Part shown: one piece after another, positions 36,801 to 47,828 of the stretch
Layout: the number at the start of each line of letters is the position of its first letter
How positions within the stretch are numbered: position 1 is the stretch's first letter
From: Glandiceps talaboti
Taxonomy: Eukaryota > Hemichordata > Enteropneusta > Spengelidae
NCBI RefSeq assembly: GCF_964340395.1
Contig: NC_135549.1
Coordinates: forward strand, 22,510,342 to 22,574,341
DNA: 64,000 bases
Direction: 5' to 3'
Made by a program: the position numbers and the translations under genes
The notes under the pieces: model-generated
What the model was told of the DNA's origin: nothing
The model's input: the letters and a program-made list of their open reading frames with translations, nothing else
Databases searched by the model: none

Positions 36801-38465
36801 CATTCGGTATTGCTAATATGGTATATGGTAACAAATACGTCTGTATATTATTACAATATTGCATGAATAGTTAGCACGTGAGCAGTAACACATTCTTCCT
36901 TGGTATTGGGAGTTTCAATAGGGAGTAAATAGGGAGGAATATTTGTTGCAGCAGTAGAAATAGAAGGGCACCCTCTTCCAAATGGTTCATTGATGACATT
37001 AAACTTTAATGTTCCTAGTTTCCTATGAAGTCACATTTTGAATATTAACCAGTACAGGTACTAGTCATGCTGACCAAAGAGTGTAGGTTGGCGTCATCAC
37101 ACACAACTCAAATAGTTGTCCTCTCGTAAATCCGCCTAAATGTGCTGCTACCCTAACGAATGAGGTTGTCGAGGACGCCCCTCATGCTTCGACTATACCA
37201 CTAGTTTTTCGCACATACCAGCCCAAGTTCCGCAACACAGTCACTGTATAATATGCACTGTTTGACGACAATTGTTCAAAGGCATTTAATTAAATATTTG
37301 GTGCAATTAAAGAATTGTGTATCTTCAAGATTAAGCATGTATTGTGATATCTTTACTTTCCCACATAGTTTTTAAAAACCGTTACCAGCTGTTTTAATCC
37401 ATGTTCTATTCATCTGAAAGGCTGATCGTCTTAAAGTGTGTTGTATATTCAATCCGATACGTATAGAATGTATACCAACACGTAATTTCTAGTACCCAAT
37501 GTATATTGATGTTTTGGCAGGATAAATAAAACAATCCCTGAGAATGTTGGGATATCATCCTCATTTAGCTCAGAACAGGAATATCTATATGAATGCAAAA
37601 CACATCACTTGCTTACAAATCAATAAAAGTATTTTAAAAAGACATTGTATCTGTTAATTATAGTAGTCAATATTACCCATACGTAGTATAGAAGCAAGTA
37701 TAAATCTGTAAATAAATGGTTGGGTTTGAATCTGTCACCGTGTTAAAATTGTACTAGTTGTAGTTGGAGTATCATTTTTCGATCTACAACCACAACATAT
37801 TCACTGATTTCTTAAAATGTAAATAACAATCAGACATTGTACATATTGATCAGGGGTCGATGTCATCTATAAGCCATACTAATTAAGTTGAAATCGGGAT
37901 CACCATTGAGAGTGCTGACTTTTGGGTCAAATCAATTTGATTTGATTTAATTCGTATACAGCTACAAAACATACGTTTACCCACAGGTGACGCAATACTG
38001 TTCACGGTGTACAATATTACTAAGTTACTGTACCAAACAAAGTAGCAAACAAAAGACCATCAATGTCAAAATACACACATACACATATTTTGGTGGGAGG
38101 GGGATTCTAGCAAGTTATAGTACATGTATAAAAATGGACATCGGTTTATAAAAAAAACGATGTGGAGGAGGGGATGTACAAAATTGATATAAGGATCAGT
38201 TACACTTTGATGAGGTGGTGAAAAGTGGATGTTAAAGTCATTAGGACCACTTGGTATTTTCTGAATAGGTCTCAAGGTGTCAGAATTTGTAATGATGTCT
38301 TTTCGAATTGTCGCTGTAAAGGTTATTTAAAATGCTTCACTACTAAAATACAGCTAATATTTTGTATACTTATACAATTTTAACATTCAATTCGCATGTA
38401 CATAGATTGTTCCTCTATTATATATAGCTACATGTATGCAATCTCGTTTATATATATCTATGAGT

Positions 38466-38503
<38 letters not shown>

Positions 38504-39449
38504 CTTTACACTGAGGTTCTATATGAGGTTTACTATATTATATATGAATTCCATTTTTGTCTTGTATGTCACGCATATCACGAGTTAAGAAAGAAATTGT
38601 TGTCATCCTTTTACTACGAAGTTCCGACAATGATAAAAATCCAAATCACTTCTGTGTTCAGAAAACCCTCATACTTTGATGAATTTATCCAAATTGCTGT
38701 TTTATAGCTTCAAAATGAGAGATAATATACTAGAATCTGTTTTGTTACTTTTATTTTGTAATTTTGACGCGCATTTAACATAGCCTGCAGATTATTCTGT
38801 TTCTATTTTCTATATGTTGTCTATTCACTTTGACGACTTGTATTAAGACCTCCTCTTTCTGCTTCATCTCCCCGTTACAGTTACTTGAGTATGTCTAACT
38901 ATCAGCGTTGTCCGTCGAAATATTGATTTCGTGTCCGATATTGTTTCCTCTATGGTGTTTCCTGTCGTTGGACACGTCTTGAGGTTTTCATGACGTCTTC
39001 ATTGGAGTCCTTTTCCGTTTTAACTTTGGCGTTGCTAACCTCTATTATGAGAAATGTCAGGTGATATTCCACCTTTTGTTTTCTGCTGTTATCATCAAGA
39101 CTTTCTTCGCCACAACTTTGTATGGGTTGGCTTCAAATGGTGTTCCTAGTTTACCTCTTATCATATTTTTATAACAAGAATTGTGTCACCAACTTTGATT
39201 GTACACTATTGACTGCGCTTGTCGGTGTGTTTCTTCATTTTAGTTTTTGACATTTCACCCTTTTCTTTTATGGCCGATTGTGCAGTTGCCATGCCATTGT
39301 ACGTTCAACTTGGTAGTTTGATGCGTTTAGTGGTCGCTGGAAAATTTCTGTACCTGGTGGTAGGCCAGTCATACAGTGTGTAGATCTATAGTTTCTTAGA
39401 AATGTGTTTCCAAAGAACACGGAACACGGAAATTAGTGAGGTCTAAGGT
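33820..39449. other. Spacer S3, no gene seen
   Basis: Roughly 36050-38000 aligns loosely with the spacers S1 and S2. The part at 34150-36000 is not matched elsewhere in the window. It includes C-runs at 35257-35269 and a GT run at 38466-38500. No frame over about 80 codons and no splice-bounded coding stretch stood out. Confidence 0.5.
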
Positions 39450-39460
39450 ATAGTTTTACT

Positions 39461-39629
39461 AGTCTCGCTGCCAGACTCGTGACTATCGTCCCTAATCTGT
39501 TTATGTATGCCGAGCGGCGCAGTCGCGAGAAGAGAGGGACTCGGGACAAGTCCCTCTCTTCTCGCGGCTACGCCGCTCGGCATACATAAACAGATTAGGG
39601 ACGATAGTCACGAGTCTGGCAGCGAGACT
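39461..39629. mobile_element. Foldback element: 169-bp near-perfect palindrome with 11-bp duplication
   Basis: Arms of 81 bases (39461-39541 and 39549-39629) differ at only two positions and enclose a 7-base loop, CGGGACA. Each arm starts AGTCTCGCTGCCAGACTCGT. ATAGTTTTACT occurs immediately before (39450-39460) and after (39630-39640). The 3' flanks of genes B (16561) and E (61634) have the uninterrupted site AAGGTACAGTTTCACTA. No coding capacity. An 11-bp duplication falls in the range of Mutator-like elements, but the family is not established. Confidence 0.88.
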
Positions 39630-39640
39630 ATAGTTTTACT

Positions 39641-41100
39641 AAACAATAGAGCAACCTTAAGCTACTCGAGATGAATGTAATTCTTCCATTCATGTTGAAT
39701 ATGATAGACAACATGTATGTAGAAAATAGTGATCCTTTTCCCCACATGATTTCAACAGGAAATGACAACTAACTTGCTGCGGTGGTCCATGTATACGAAC
39801 GCAATAATGTCAATGTAATATATAGCTACCAATGCACCTCTTGGCCTTGTGAATCATTGTCTTTCTTTTCGAGTAGTAGTATGGTCTTTTATTCTGTACA
39901 TCCAAGGCAATCGGCACAAACTACAAATGTAGTTGCTTAATTGTTGAAGACAGTAAATAACTACGAACAAATTAATTAAGTGGGAATGTTACAAATGAAA
40001 TTATGATAAATTTACATAAATCTCTCTACGTCATACACCAAGGCATTGAAGAATATATACTTTCTTTTCTGGACTCAATGATTAGTTTTTGTCTCAAAGT
40101 AAATTGTGCAGTTAGTAAAGAATTTGAAAAACATGCGGATTTAGTTTCATTTCAGTGCCATATGTGTAAGTTATAATTTTACATGTCCGTGGGCCAAAAT
40201 GTTCTTTAAGTGTAACGAATATCTGGAAAATACTCCAAAAACGCTGAAGTTGTAAACTCTATAAAATACTACACCACAATACCCACGAAAACCAGTGTAA
40301 ACGGTAGCGCAAACTGGCCTCCGATAACCGTGAATGCCTCGTTACGGGCCGTTCGTTTAGACTGTGTGCGAGGGCAGAACTCGCACCGCAAAACTGAGTC
40401 TGCAGGAATGCACTGATTACCACACCAATCGTACGGAACAAAAAAAAAACAGAAAAACCCTGGAATAACTCGATAAACCAACAATCTACCTGACAGAGGT
40501 GTACGAGGAAATATTTCCCCAATGAAAGAAATAGGTTGTAACCGAAATAGAAGGAAAATAGAGGTAAGCAAGAGATTAGTTCACCAGCACAAGAAATACG
40601 CTGTTCACTGCACGCCGTCTTTAACCAGTCTCCGGACGGGAGGGGTGGTTGCCCATGGTTACCAGACTCACATGACCAAGTCTCCACCTCCCAGCAACTG
40701 ACTGACATACCCAAATAGTCGGATAACAGCACCTGAGAATCAGGGATCTTTTACATTTCTCAGCCAGATACTGATAGCACAAGACTGGCCACAAGTGTTC
40801 ACTGAGGGCGCTAAAATGTCAAAGTATTTCGTAACCACTTAAAACGCATCTTTGAGTTTAAATTTTTGAAGCTAAAATACATTTTGAAACATGAGTTTAA
40901 ATTGTGATATGTTTTATCAAATACATTTATGAAATTATGTTTTGTCATTGTTTACTATAGTTTGATTTTCATTCATTTGTCTTACTGGAGATCACGAATG
41001 TAAGCATATATCTTGAGGGTATTTGATAGGATTAATGATCACAATTTTAATTAGTATGCATATAGCATTAGGAAATAATTATTCTTCCCTCAATATCGCC
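39641..41100. other. 3' flank of gene D, no supported gene
   Basis: 39641-40230 matches the flank of gene E (61640-62075). The stretch 40240-40800 is richer in GC and CpG than its surroundings and has a 157-codon open frame on the minus strand (40732-40259) with hydrophobic runs but no family resemblance. A canonical AATAAA is absent where genes B, C and E have it; here the minus strand reads AATAGA. Confidence 0.45.
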
Positions 41101-41201
41101 ATTTTCTATTAGTTCGTCAGGTGCCACCAACATGAGAATGTCAACGACCTGATGACGAACTGGTTTTGGATTTAGCCTCAGTACGCAGTAACTCAATGTT
41201 G

Positions 41202-44200
41202 TTAGTATTTATATTTCTTGATGCAGTTGTTACCAAGGTCTGCGACAATGACATGTCCATCATCTGTCACAGCCAATCCACATGGTCTGTTCAGGGTATC
41301 ATGTTGACTTTCAATGGATCTGATTAATTCACCATCATAGGTCAGTACCATTATTCTCTCTGGAGTGGTATCTAGTCTATCTGCAGTAAGGATGTGATTG
41401 TCACTGTCTACAGCTATACCAATACAACAGTGTAACTTGTCTACATCTCCTAGGTTTGTTATCTTCCTTACCATCTCTCCAGTCTCTCTGTAGATCACTA
41501 TTTGACCTGCTACATCACTGACAAGAACGTCATCATTCTGAGCAGCTGTTACAAAGTGTGGATTCTTCAGTTTACTCTCATGTTCCTCTCTACTACCAAT
41601 CTTTCTGATGAATTCTCCATCCTGGTTGAATACAAATATACACTTTGCATGAGGATCAGCTACTAATATATGACCTCTTCTATTGACAGCAACACCATAT
41701 GGTTTGACAAAGTCTTTGTGGGTGAATTCTTTTATCTGATGCCCATCTTTATCAATGATGACATACTTCTTATCCCATTCTACGAAAACCGTGTTTCCAT
41801 TTGGAGTAACTGTGACATCCGTTGCCCATTTAAAAGGTGTTGGAATTTCATTTTTGTAGAGGCCGTCTTTGTCAAGTATTTTGAGTCGTCTATTGCTAGC
41901 ATCAGCAACCAGTATATCACCGTTCTCTGCAACCGTAACTCCTACTGGAAAGTTGAACTCTTCCGGACCAGTACCTTTCTTGCCTACTTTCCATACTGGT
42001 CTACCAGTATCGACTACATCTATAATATATGGGTTACCTTCAGCTCGGATACCATACATATATACCTTCATACAATGGGGTCCTTCTTTTGTTGGTCGAT
42101 ACGTCACTTCATATCTACCATCTTCTTTGTCATTTATCTTTACATTTATGTATTGTCCTGTTGGATCACTAACAGTGACTTTCACTTGCAATCCTGGAAT
42201 ACCCAGTGGAGTACCTGTTTTGTCCAGCGGGGTCACGATTGTTGTACAGTCTGCATCCTTTCCAGTATTATATGTTGACACTCTACACGTGCATTTACCA
42301 TCTATAACATGGAAAATATCTACATTATATGGATTTCCTGCTGCTTCGTTGTTGTAAATATGGACAGTTATGTGATGTCTTCCTTCTATTTTCGGTTTGA
42401 ATGTCACAATAATTCTCCCATCAAGTTGATCATTTACTACAAAGTCAACATCTTCCTGATCTGAATCATAAATTCGAACTTTGATAGGTAAACCAGAAAT
42501 ACCCAATGGAGTACCATTCTTGTTTAGTGGAGTTATAGTGGTTGTACATTCCTTGTTGATTCCTCCATTATGTGTTGACACTTTACACCTTACTTTGCCC
42601 TCAGCATTCAATAGTGTGTTGACGTCTATAACACCAATACTAAATGGGCTTCCACTTGCTCCAATTCCAAAAATGTGTACCGTCATCGTATGTTGCCCTG
42701 GTTTAACTGGTCTATAGCTCGCCAAGTAACTGCCATCACGGTTTTCCTCTACTTTTACATCAATGGCTTGGCCATCAGCATCTCGAACTATAGCCTCTAC
42801 CGGAACTCCTGGCACAACATTTCCTTTCTTGTCAAGTGGAAAAATGGTTGTTTTGTATTCAGCATTCAACCCAGCATTGTGGGTGGAAAATTTACACATC
42901 ATATTCCCTTCATCGTTTTTCAGTCTTTCTGTGTCAATCACATCTATTATGAAAGGAGTTCCTGCAGCGTCAATCTCAAATATATGGATATTCATCTTAT
43001 GCTGGCCTTCCTGTATTAGTGAATAGGTTACTGTGTATGTACCATCACCATTGTCAGTAACATTGCAGTCTATATGTTCACTGCTTGGATTTTGGATGGA
43101 CACAAAGACTGGTATTCCAGGCAATCCTAATGGGTTCTCCATCTTATCTAGAGGAGTGATGGTAGATTTATATTCTGCCCCTTTGCCAACATTGTATGTT
43201 GACACTCGACACATAGTTTTACCATTCTCATTAATAAGTTGTGCAACTTCTATGACATCTATTATGTGTGGGTTTTGTTCCATTGGAACACCATGTACAT
43301 AAACAGTCATACGATGTTTGCCAGCCTTAGTTGGAAGATATCCAACTATGGATGTTCCATCCCCAACATCTTCTAGGTGATATGTTAACAGTTGTCCATC
43401 CGGGTCATGAATAGTGACATCAATCACCATTCCAGGCACACCAAGTGGTTTTCCATCCTTATCCAGTGGAACAATGGTAGATCTGTACTTTGCACCTAGT
43501 CCAGCATTGTGTGTCGTTAACTGACATGGCATCTTACCATTATCATTCAGATGGCCTAAAATATCTTTCACGTTGATGTAGTATGGGTTGTTTGCCAATG
43601 GACTATCATAAATACACACGGTCATTTCATGCCGGCCTTTAGTGATAGGTCTGTAAGTTACTTCATAGCTACCATCACCCCTGTCTTGGATCTTTGTGTT
43701 TATCTCCTTATCATCTGAATCTTTGATTGACACTTGAAGGGGTAGGACTGACACACCAAGTGGACTTCCATCCATATCTGTAGGTGTGATGATTGACTTG
43801 CATACAGCATCCTTTGTTGCAGTGAATGACTCAATTGTACACGTCAACTTCTTTTCAGGGCCAACAAATACTGAATTCTTTGTTGATATATCTGGTAGTG
43901 TGGAAGGATGAAAGAAGTGTGGATACTGTGCATTGAAAGATTTGTGCTGTTTGAAGTCCTGTGAGGAAACACTATCAAGTTGTCGACAGATGCTTGCCTT
44001 GGTAGTGAGCAAGTCAAAATCACCATTATGTTGTACAGTATTTTCACTAAATCTGCAAGCTCCATCTGTTCCTGCTAGCTGTATCAGGATATCTTCTTTT
44101 TCCACAAGTAAAGATGCCTTCAGAACATCTTCCCTGTCTTGTATAATTGACAACATATCCTTCTCACGCTTTTGAAGTACTTCAATCCAATTTCGAAAGA

Positions 44201-44990
44201 ACGATTTGACTCTGGTCTCTTGTTCTTGACTATTCTGTACAACATTGGTGTTATCTTTCTCGATTTCGAGAAGTGTGTCTCGTAGATTTTCGCGCTTCTC
44301 TGCTGCAGTTTTTATCTTTCCCTTGATAATATCTTTGTATTTCTCCATGGCCTTTCCAATTTCCATCACCATATGTCCTTCACTTCTTGGATGGGTTACA
44401 AAAGCACACTGTAGACACAGTGGTACTTGGCATTCATAGCTGTCACAGTACAAAGTAATTTCATGATTTTCATGGTTTCTCTTACTGCAGTACTGTTTAG
44501 GACGGATGAATGATTCTATAGTTTCCCATGGATGTGACTTTAGATCAGAAAGCGTCAATACGTCATGAGCACCAAGAGCAAGTGTATGTCTGTGTGCATC
44601 ATGGCAGAATTGACACAAAAATGCAACACAATCTAAACAGAATGACACTGCTATGTCACCCTTTTCACCATGACAACTCTGACATGAGATGTCTTGGCCC
44701 TTTTGCAGGTTTTGCTGCTTCTCATAGTAATCTTTCTGATTCAAAATGGTGGCATTGGTTTGGAAACCTATGACACCTTTTTGTGGTGTTGTCGTAGACT
44801 GTGAACATATTTGACACTTAATTACTTCATCCTTGCCAATCTGTTCAGTCAAACATGGTTGACAGAACACGTGGAGACAAGGAAGATATTTTGGTATCCG
44901 GGTACTTTTATCGTACTGGTTGCTACAGAGCCTACAGGTCAACACACAGGAATCGAAAGTAAACTTCTTTGAGGGGTCAGCTGATGCCAT
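41202..44990 (-). CDS. TRIM-NHL protein with six filamin repeats, gene D
   Basis: Intact coding exon of 1262 codons, colinear with gene B. RING finger (C3HC4) at residues 19-62, B-box 1 from C103, B-box 2 from C168, coiled coil about 210-310, six filamin repeats about 382-993 and a six-bladed NHL domain to the end. One residue is missing in NHL blade 2 (KKYVIID where gene B has KKYVHIID). The N-terminus reads MASADPSKKF instead of MATADPSKKF. In the N-terminal half and the 5' intron it is closer to gene A than to gene B. The start follows an acceptor (CTTTTTTTCAG, ends at 45003) by 11 bases, a shorter leader than in the paralogues. The upstream untranslated exon found in A-C was not located: homology to gene A's intron stops at about 45246, where a retroelement region begins. 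Transcription may therefore start elsewhere. Confidence 0.95.
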   Translation of the reverse strand: MASADPSKKFTFDSCVLTCRLCSNQYDKSTRIPKYLPCLHVFCQPCLTEQIGKDEVIKCQICSQSTTTPQKGVIGFQTNATILNQKDYYEKQQNLQKGQDISCQSCHGEKGDIAVSFCLDCVAFLCQFCHDAHRHTLALGAHDVLTLSDLKSHPWETIESFIRPKQYCSKRNHENHEITLYCDSYECQVPLCLQCAFVTHPRSEGHMVMEIGKAMEKYKDIIKGKIKTAAEKRENLRDTLLEIEKDNTNVVQNSQEQETRVKSFFRNWIEVLQKREKDMLSIIQDREDVLKASLLVEKEDILIQLAGTDGACRFSENTVQHNGDFDLLTTKASICRQLDSVSSQDFKQHKSFNAQYPHFFHPSTLPDISTKNSVFVGPEKKLTCTIESFTATKDAVCKSIITPTDMDGSPLGVSVLPLQVSIKDSDDKEINTKIQDRGDGSYEVTYRPITKGRHEMTVCIYDSPLANNPYYINVKDILGHLNDNGKMPCQLTTHNAGLGAKYRSTIVPLDKDGKPLGVPGMVIDVTIHDPDGQLLTYHLEDVGDGTSIVGYLPTKAGKHRMTVYVHGVPMEQNPHIIDVIEVAQLINENGKTMCRVSTYNVGKGAEYKSTITPLDKMENPLGLPGIPVFVSIQNPSSEHIDCNVTDNGDGTYTVTYSLIQEGQHKMNIHIFEIDAAGTPFIIDVIDTERLKNDEGNMMCKFSTHNAGLNAEYKTTIFPLDKKGNVVPGVPVEAIVRDADGQAIDVKVEENRDGSYLASYRPVKPGQHTMTVHIFGIGASGSPFSIGVIDVNTLLNAEGKVRCKVSTHNGGINKECTTTITPLNKNGTPLGISGLPIKVRIYDSDQEDVDFVVNDQLDGRIIVTFKPKIEGRHHITVHIYNNEAAGNPYNVDIFHVIDGKCTCRVSTYNTGKDADCTTIVTPLDKTGTPLGIPGLQVKVTVSDPTGQYINVKINDKEDGRYEVTYRPTKEGPHCMKVYMYGIRAEGNPYIIDVVDTGRPVWKVGKKGTGPEEFNFPVGVTVAENGDILVADASNRRLKILDKDGLYKNEIPTPFKWATDVTVTPNGNTVFVEWDKKYVIIDKDGHQIKEFTHKDFVKPYGVAVNRRGHILVADPHAKCIFVFNQDGEFIRKIGSREEHESKLKNPHFVTAAQNDDVLVSDVAGQIVIYRETGEMVRKITNLGDVDKLHCCIGIAVDSDNHILTADRLDTTPERIMVLTYDGELIRSIESQHDTLNRPCGLAVTDDGHVIVADLGNNCIKKYKY

Positions 44991-45002
44991 GTTTGGTATT
45001 CA

Positions 45003-45246
45003 CTGAAAAAAAGCGGAAAGTTTAATCAACTGGTTGTAAAAAACACATTGCAGCTTTTTGTGTGCCAAATTGTTTAATAAGTGAGTGCTATGAACTTTTT
45101 ACGTAAAGGTTAACATGTAAATTAAGTGCTACGTTTACAACTCAAATGGATATTAAAAGTGTGTTGCTTACATGGTTTAAAACAATAGTACCGTAAACTT
45201 CTTCAACTAAATTCGAGAAATCCGAACGTTTTGATCCTGGTATTAC
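45003..45246 (-). other. Remnant of gene D 5' intron, broken by insertion
   Basis: 244 bases nearly identical to gene A's intron (1264-1508), up to GATCCTGGTATTAC. Beyond that the two diverge completely. No copy of the shared exon end (CTGTACAGGAGCAG) was found by eye between 45246 and 62000. Confidence 0.6.
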
Positions 45247-45470
45247 TGACCTGGTTTTTACTGGTCAGTTTGGCTTTGGGTCAGTTTGAGCAAACCCATG
45301 TCCAAAACACCCCTCCCCCCCCCCAGTCAATTAAAAATGCCCGGCTCCTAAGATATGGCCTAATTACTAAAAATCATTAATTATGCAAATGACTCATTAA
45401 TATCAATAGTGAGGTGAAAATGATGGACGTACTCAACCAGTTACTACAATCTTCAGACTATCTTTATTAG

Positions 45471-45511
45471 TACCAATGTTTCGGCAATACAGAAATTGCC
45501 TTCTTCAGGGT
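45471..45511 (-). ncRNA. Hammerhead-like ribozyme motif, copy 1
   Basis: Minus strand: CTGAAGA fits the CUGANGA core; stem II is GGCAAT/ATTGCC (six pairs, loop TTCTGT), followed by GAAAC. A minimal stem III (AC/GT around ATTG) and an A at the cleavage position can be drawn. Stem I is interrupted by a T10 run, so activity is doubtful. Penelope-like elements are known to carry hammerheads in their terminal repeats. Confidence 0.45.
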
Positions 45512-45925
45512 AAAAAAAAAACCTAATAGATAAAAATGGATAAAATCGAAAGTTACAAAATGCTAAACAATTGCACGTTGTACAAGTGTGGATATAAAAT
45601 GTTAAAGACTTGAAAGTAAAAATATAATTACAGCAAGGTGAAAAAATTGCACTAATCTAGATCGTGTGGTGGTGTCCGTGGATGGTGTCCTGAATGAGAA
45701 TGAGAAGTTTTTACTGGTCAGTTTGGCTTTGGGTCAGTTTGAGCAAACCCATGTCCAAAACACCCCTCCCCCCCCCCCCAGTCAATTAAAAATGCCCGGC
45801 TCCTAAGATATGGCCTAATTACTAAAAATCATTAATTATGCAAATGACTCATTAATATCAATAGTGAGGTGAAAATGATGGACGTACTCAACCAGTTACT
45901 ACAATCTTCAGACTATCTTTATTAG

Positions 45926-45967
45926 TACCAATGTTTCGGCAATACAGAAATTGCCTTCTTCAGGGTA
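45926..45967 (-). ncRNA. Hammerhead-like ribozyme motif, copy 2
   Basis: Identical to the motif in the first 453-bp unit, one period away. Confidence 0.45.
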
Positions 45968-46206
45968 AAAAAAAAACCTAATAGATAAAAATGGATAAAA
46001 TCGAAAGTTACAAAATGCTAAACAATTGCACGTTGTACAAGTGTGGATATAAAATGTTAAAGACTTGAAAGTAAAAATATAATTACAGCAAGGTGAAAAA
46101 ATTGCACTAATCTAGATCGTGTGGTGGTGTCCGTGGATGGTGTCCTGAATGAGAATGAGAAGGGTACCCTTAGTTAAGTTTTTAAAAAGACAGGTGGTAG
46201 GGCCAC

Positions 46207-47366
46207 CTATCTTGGAAGAGATAGATCGTGTGCCAATAGGCGGAGGAAACTGAGAAAGAAATGGAAAGGAAGATGCCTTGGATGAACGGGAAAGGAGACA
46301 AAATAGGGAAAGTTATCACTCTTTACGGTTGATGCCCTGAGGTGATAGTGTGCCGGACTGATATATGAGAGTTCATGTTGTCTTCTAAGTCTCGTGTTTG
46401 CAGTGTGCATCTTACATAAACCGCTTATTTGGAAATGAGTAAGCTTATGCCTGGGTTGATTGAAATGTTCTGATACAGGAGTTGATTTGTTGTTGTTGTT
46501 GTTGCGAAGTATGTAAACATGTTCACAAATGCATCTCTTAAATTCTCTTTTGATTTCCCCGATGTACTGTTTAAGACAGTTCTCACAGGTGTCGATGTAA
46601 ATGAGATTGCAAGTGGGGCATGTGATGTGACCTGTGATATTATGAGTGTTGTTGTTGTTAACAATGGCCGTGCTGGTTACTGTGCTACCTTCGGTGATAA
46701 ATTTACATTGGTTACATTGACCACAGCGTTTAGTGGTGCCAGGATTATCAGATATGTTTTTTGAGGTAAGAGGTAAAATAGTGGTAAGAGTGACGATCTG
46801 CGGGTTTGCTATAAATGGGTGTGACAATTTTGTTATCTTGTATCGACATGAGAGTGCCAAAGAAGTGAACATTTTCTCAACTGTACTTCATTGTAAATTG
46901 GATAGTTGGATTACTATGTTGGATGGAAGTTGTGTAATGCTATTACACCATTTGTCCAAATGAAACGAATATCGTCTATGCATGTATCTTCCCCATCTGT
47001 TTGGTTTGAGATCATTGCCTTGTAATACTTGATTCTCAATTTTGCTCATGGCAAGATTAGCAGATGATGGTGCGACCTTTGACCCCATGGCTATGCCATG
47101 TGCTTGTAGATAGTAATTATCATTGAATGTGAAATAGTTGTGATCAAGAATAAAATCTAGCATTTCTATGATCAGTTCTGGATTGTCTATCTGATACTAA
47201 TGATCTGTGATATAGTCTTTTACAGCATTGAGACGGAACTTGTGTGGTATGTTTGTATTTAGGGATTTCACATCCATGGTGACGAGAAGAGCTAATAGTT
47301 TCATCAATAAGATTTTTGACATAAGTGTGTTCTGGTATTGTGAGTGTGTGTAACAAATAATATAGC
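46207..47366 (-). pseudogene. Penelope-like element ORF remnant: RT then GIY-YIG endonuclease
   Basis: Reading the minus strand, an RT block contains LVTMDVKSLNTNIPH (about 47305-47260), then an in-frame stop, then a second block with YYLQAHGIAMGSKVAPSSAN (about 47110-47050), both typical of Penelope-like RTs. After a frameshift, the frame 46872-46207 (221 codons) carries a cysteine-rich stretch (CGQCNQC, CPTC) and a GIY-YIG-type domain with NLIYID, LKQYIGEIKREF and EH. The order RT then C-terminal GIY-YIG is that of Penelope. Much of the RT N-terminus is missing and stops and frameshifts show it is dead. It sits inside a 147-bp-repeat element, with homology resuming at about 47375. Confidence 0.85.
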
Positions 47367-47369
47367 ACT

Positions 47370-47828
47370 TGAAGCTTGCATTCTTCAGATATAGCCTAAT
47401 TACTGAGAGTCATTAATTATGCAAATGACTCAAAACTAAATGCTACATCATCAAGCTTTTCAGGGTATATGTGTTTTGTTATTGAATTTCAAGATTATTT
47501 TCTAAATAGATTGCTCAATTATCAAAACTCATTAATGATGCAAATGACTTATTACCACTACAAGCTACATTACCAAACTTTATAAGACATATGCAGTTTG
47601 TTATCATCAATATATAAACAAAATTATATTGAATTCAAAGTGACATTGCATTCTTAAGATATAGCCAAATGACTGAAAATCATTAATTATGCAAATGATT
47701 CATTAATATATAATGTTCATCAAAACCTAATCAGTTCTAGCCATCATTGTAAAGAATATATGCACCATCACACAGACAGGCAAACAGACAACTAGTGTCC
47801 CTAAAATAGCACCTTCCCTTACGGAAGA
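47370..47828. mobile_element. 'Pearl'-like element remnant split by the Penelope-like insertion
   Basis: Units with ATATAGCC(T/A)AAT and TTAATTATGCAAATGA recur at about 47385, 47490 (decayed) and 47655. A short ACAG-type stretch and a terminal hairpin CTTCC-CTTAC-GGAAG follow, at 47813-47827. This matches the right half of 32981-33819. Confidence 0.55.

Larger units (their letters stand above)
45255..46162 (-). repeat. Tandem duplication of a 453-bp unit at the 3' end of a Penelope-like element
   Basis: The unit 45255-45707 repeats as 45708-46162; by eye they differ only in a C-run length. Each unit joins a piece of the 147-bp 'pearl'-like repeat (TATGGCCTAATTACTAAAAA) to the 3' region of the retroelement, including a hammerhead-like motif. 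Penelope-like elements often have such tandem terminal copies (pseudo-LTRs). Here the unit also includes target DNA, so a later local duplication is equally possible. Confidence 0.8.

Noticed and set aside
40259-40732. 157-codon minus-strand frame with hydrophobic stretches
   Set aside because: No recognisable domain and unconvincing composition; kept only as a GC-rich island worth checking.
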